This document shows positions 63,965 to 64,000 of a stretch of 64,000 nucleotides of DNA, piece by piece. The first letter of the stretch is position 1, and every line of letters starts with the position of its first letter. Source of the DNA: Pseudomonas sp. Q11 (GTDB lineage: Bacteria > Pseudomonadota > Gammaproteobacteria > Pseudomonadales > Pseudomonadaceae); assembly GCF_024494355.1 (NCBI RefSeq), contig NZ_JAKNQY010000005.1:199997-263996 (forward strand), in the 5' to 3' direction. A model generated the notes under the pieces. That model was not told where the DNA came from, did no database searches, and saw only the letters and a program-made list of their open reading frames with translations. The translations under genes and the position numbers were made by a program.

Positions 63965-64000
63965 GTGTCTTGCGTTGCGTTTAGACTGAAGGTGAGAGCG

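Overview
The window is a GC-rich gammaproteobacterial chromosome segment that reads as a Pseudomonas of the fluorescens group. The basis is gene order (mutM, coaD, ftsYEX-rpoH, thiSG-trmB, hemW-rdgB, metXW, proC-pilT, pyrRBC', ruvX-algH, tonB-gshB, pilGHIJ-chpA-chpC, mdcABCDEGH-madLM), which follows the P. aeruginosa arrangement as I remember it, plus many REP/REPIN palindromes of the GTGGGAGCGAGCCTGCTCGCGA type scattered between genes. No rRNA, tRNA, CRISPR array, insertion sequence or prophage was found.

Layout. 1-865: start of ilvD (minus, cut by the window edge). 1133-4620: a compact minus-strand accessory cassette with its own promoter, consisting of a 23-codon gene, a SagB-type flavin dehydrogenase, an AurF-like diiron oxygenase and an MFS exporter. 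4723-9256: rlmI, an HDOD protein, mutM, a small exported protein, a ferredoxin and coaD. 9372-13965: a GMC oxidoreductase, a Tat lipoprotein partner, a coniferyl-type aldehyde dehydrogenase and a divergent TetR regulator. 13999-19457: mercaptopyruvate sulfurtransferase, YheT hydrolase, rsmD and two M16 peptidases. 19802-23898: ftsY-ftsE-ftsX and rpoH. 24099-27151: mtgA, a DUF423 protein, thiS-thiG-trmB. 27318-33333: DUF3392, hemW-rdgB-DUF4426-metW-metX, yggT-proC. 33376-36611: yggS, pilT, an NlpC/P60 peptidase and a TM2 protein. 36733-42791: pyrC'-pyrB-pyrR, ruvX-algH, a TonB-like protein and gshB. 43017-53157: the Pil-Chp chemosensory operon for twitching motility. 53406-54516: a nucleotidyltransferase/HEPN-like gene pair preceded by three palindromes. 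54643-63019: malonate decarboxylase, malonate transporter and mdcR. 63240-63857: a hemolysin III family protein.

The best candidate for an undescribed system is the 1133-4620 cassette. A 72-nt gene with a strong ribosome binding site and a good sigma-70 promoter (with a 17-bp palindrome at the transcription start) encodes a 23-residue peptide. After an intergenic hairpin come a SagB-like dehydrogenase retaining the Lys-Tyr pair, a diiron oxygenase retaining all seven AurF-type metal ligands at matching spacing, and an exporter, the last three genes overlapping by 4-8 nt. This looks like a minimal peptide-modification or small-metabolite pathway, but the product is not known to me and no YcaO cyclodehydratase is present.

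Other notable points are the nucleotidyltransferase/HEPN pair with its operator array; a Pil-Chp operon without pilK or chpB, and pilT without pilU, with REPINs at two of the three sites; a GMC dehydrogenase that may be exported by hitchhiking on a Tat lipoprotein; and a dispersed repeat that supplies the stop codon to two unrelated genes in opposite orientations.
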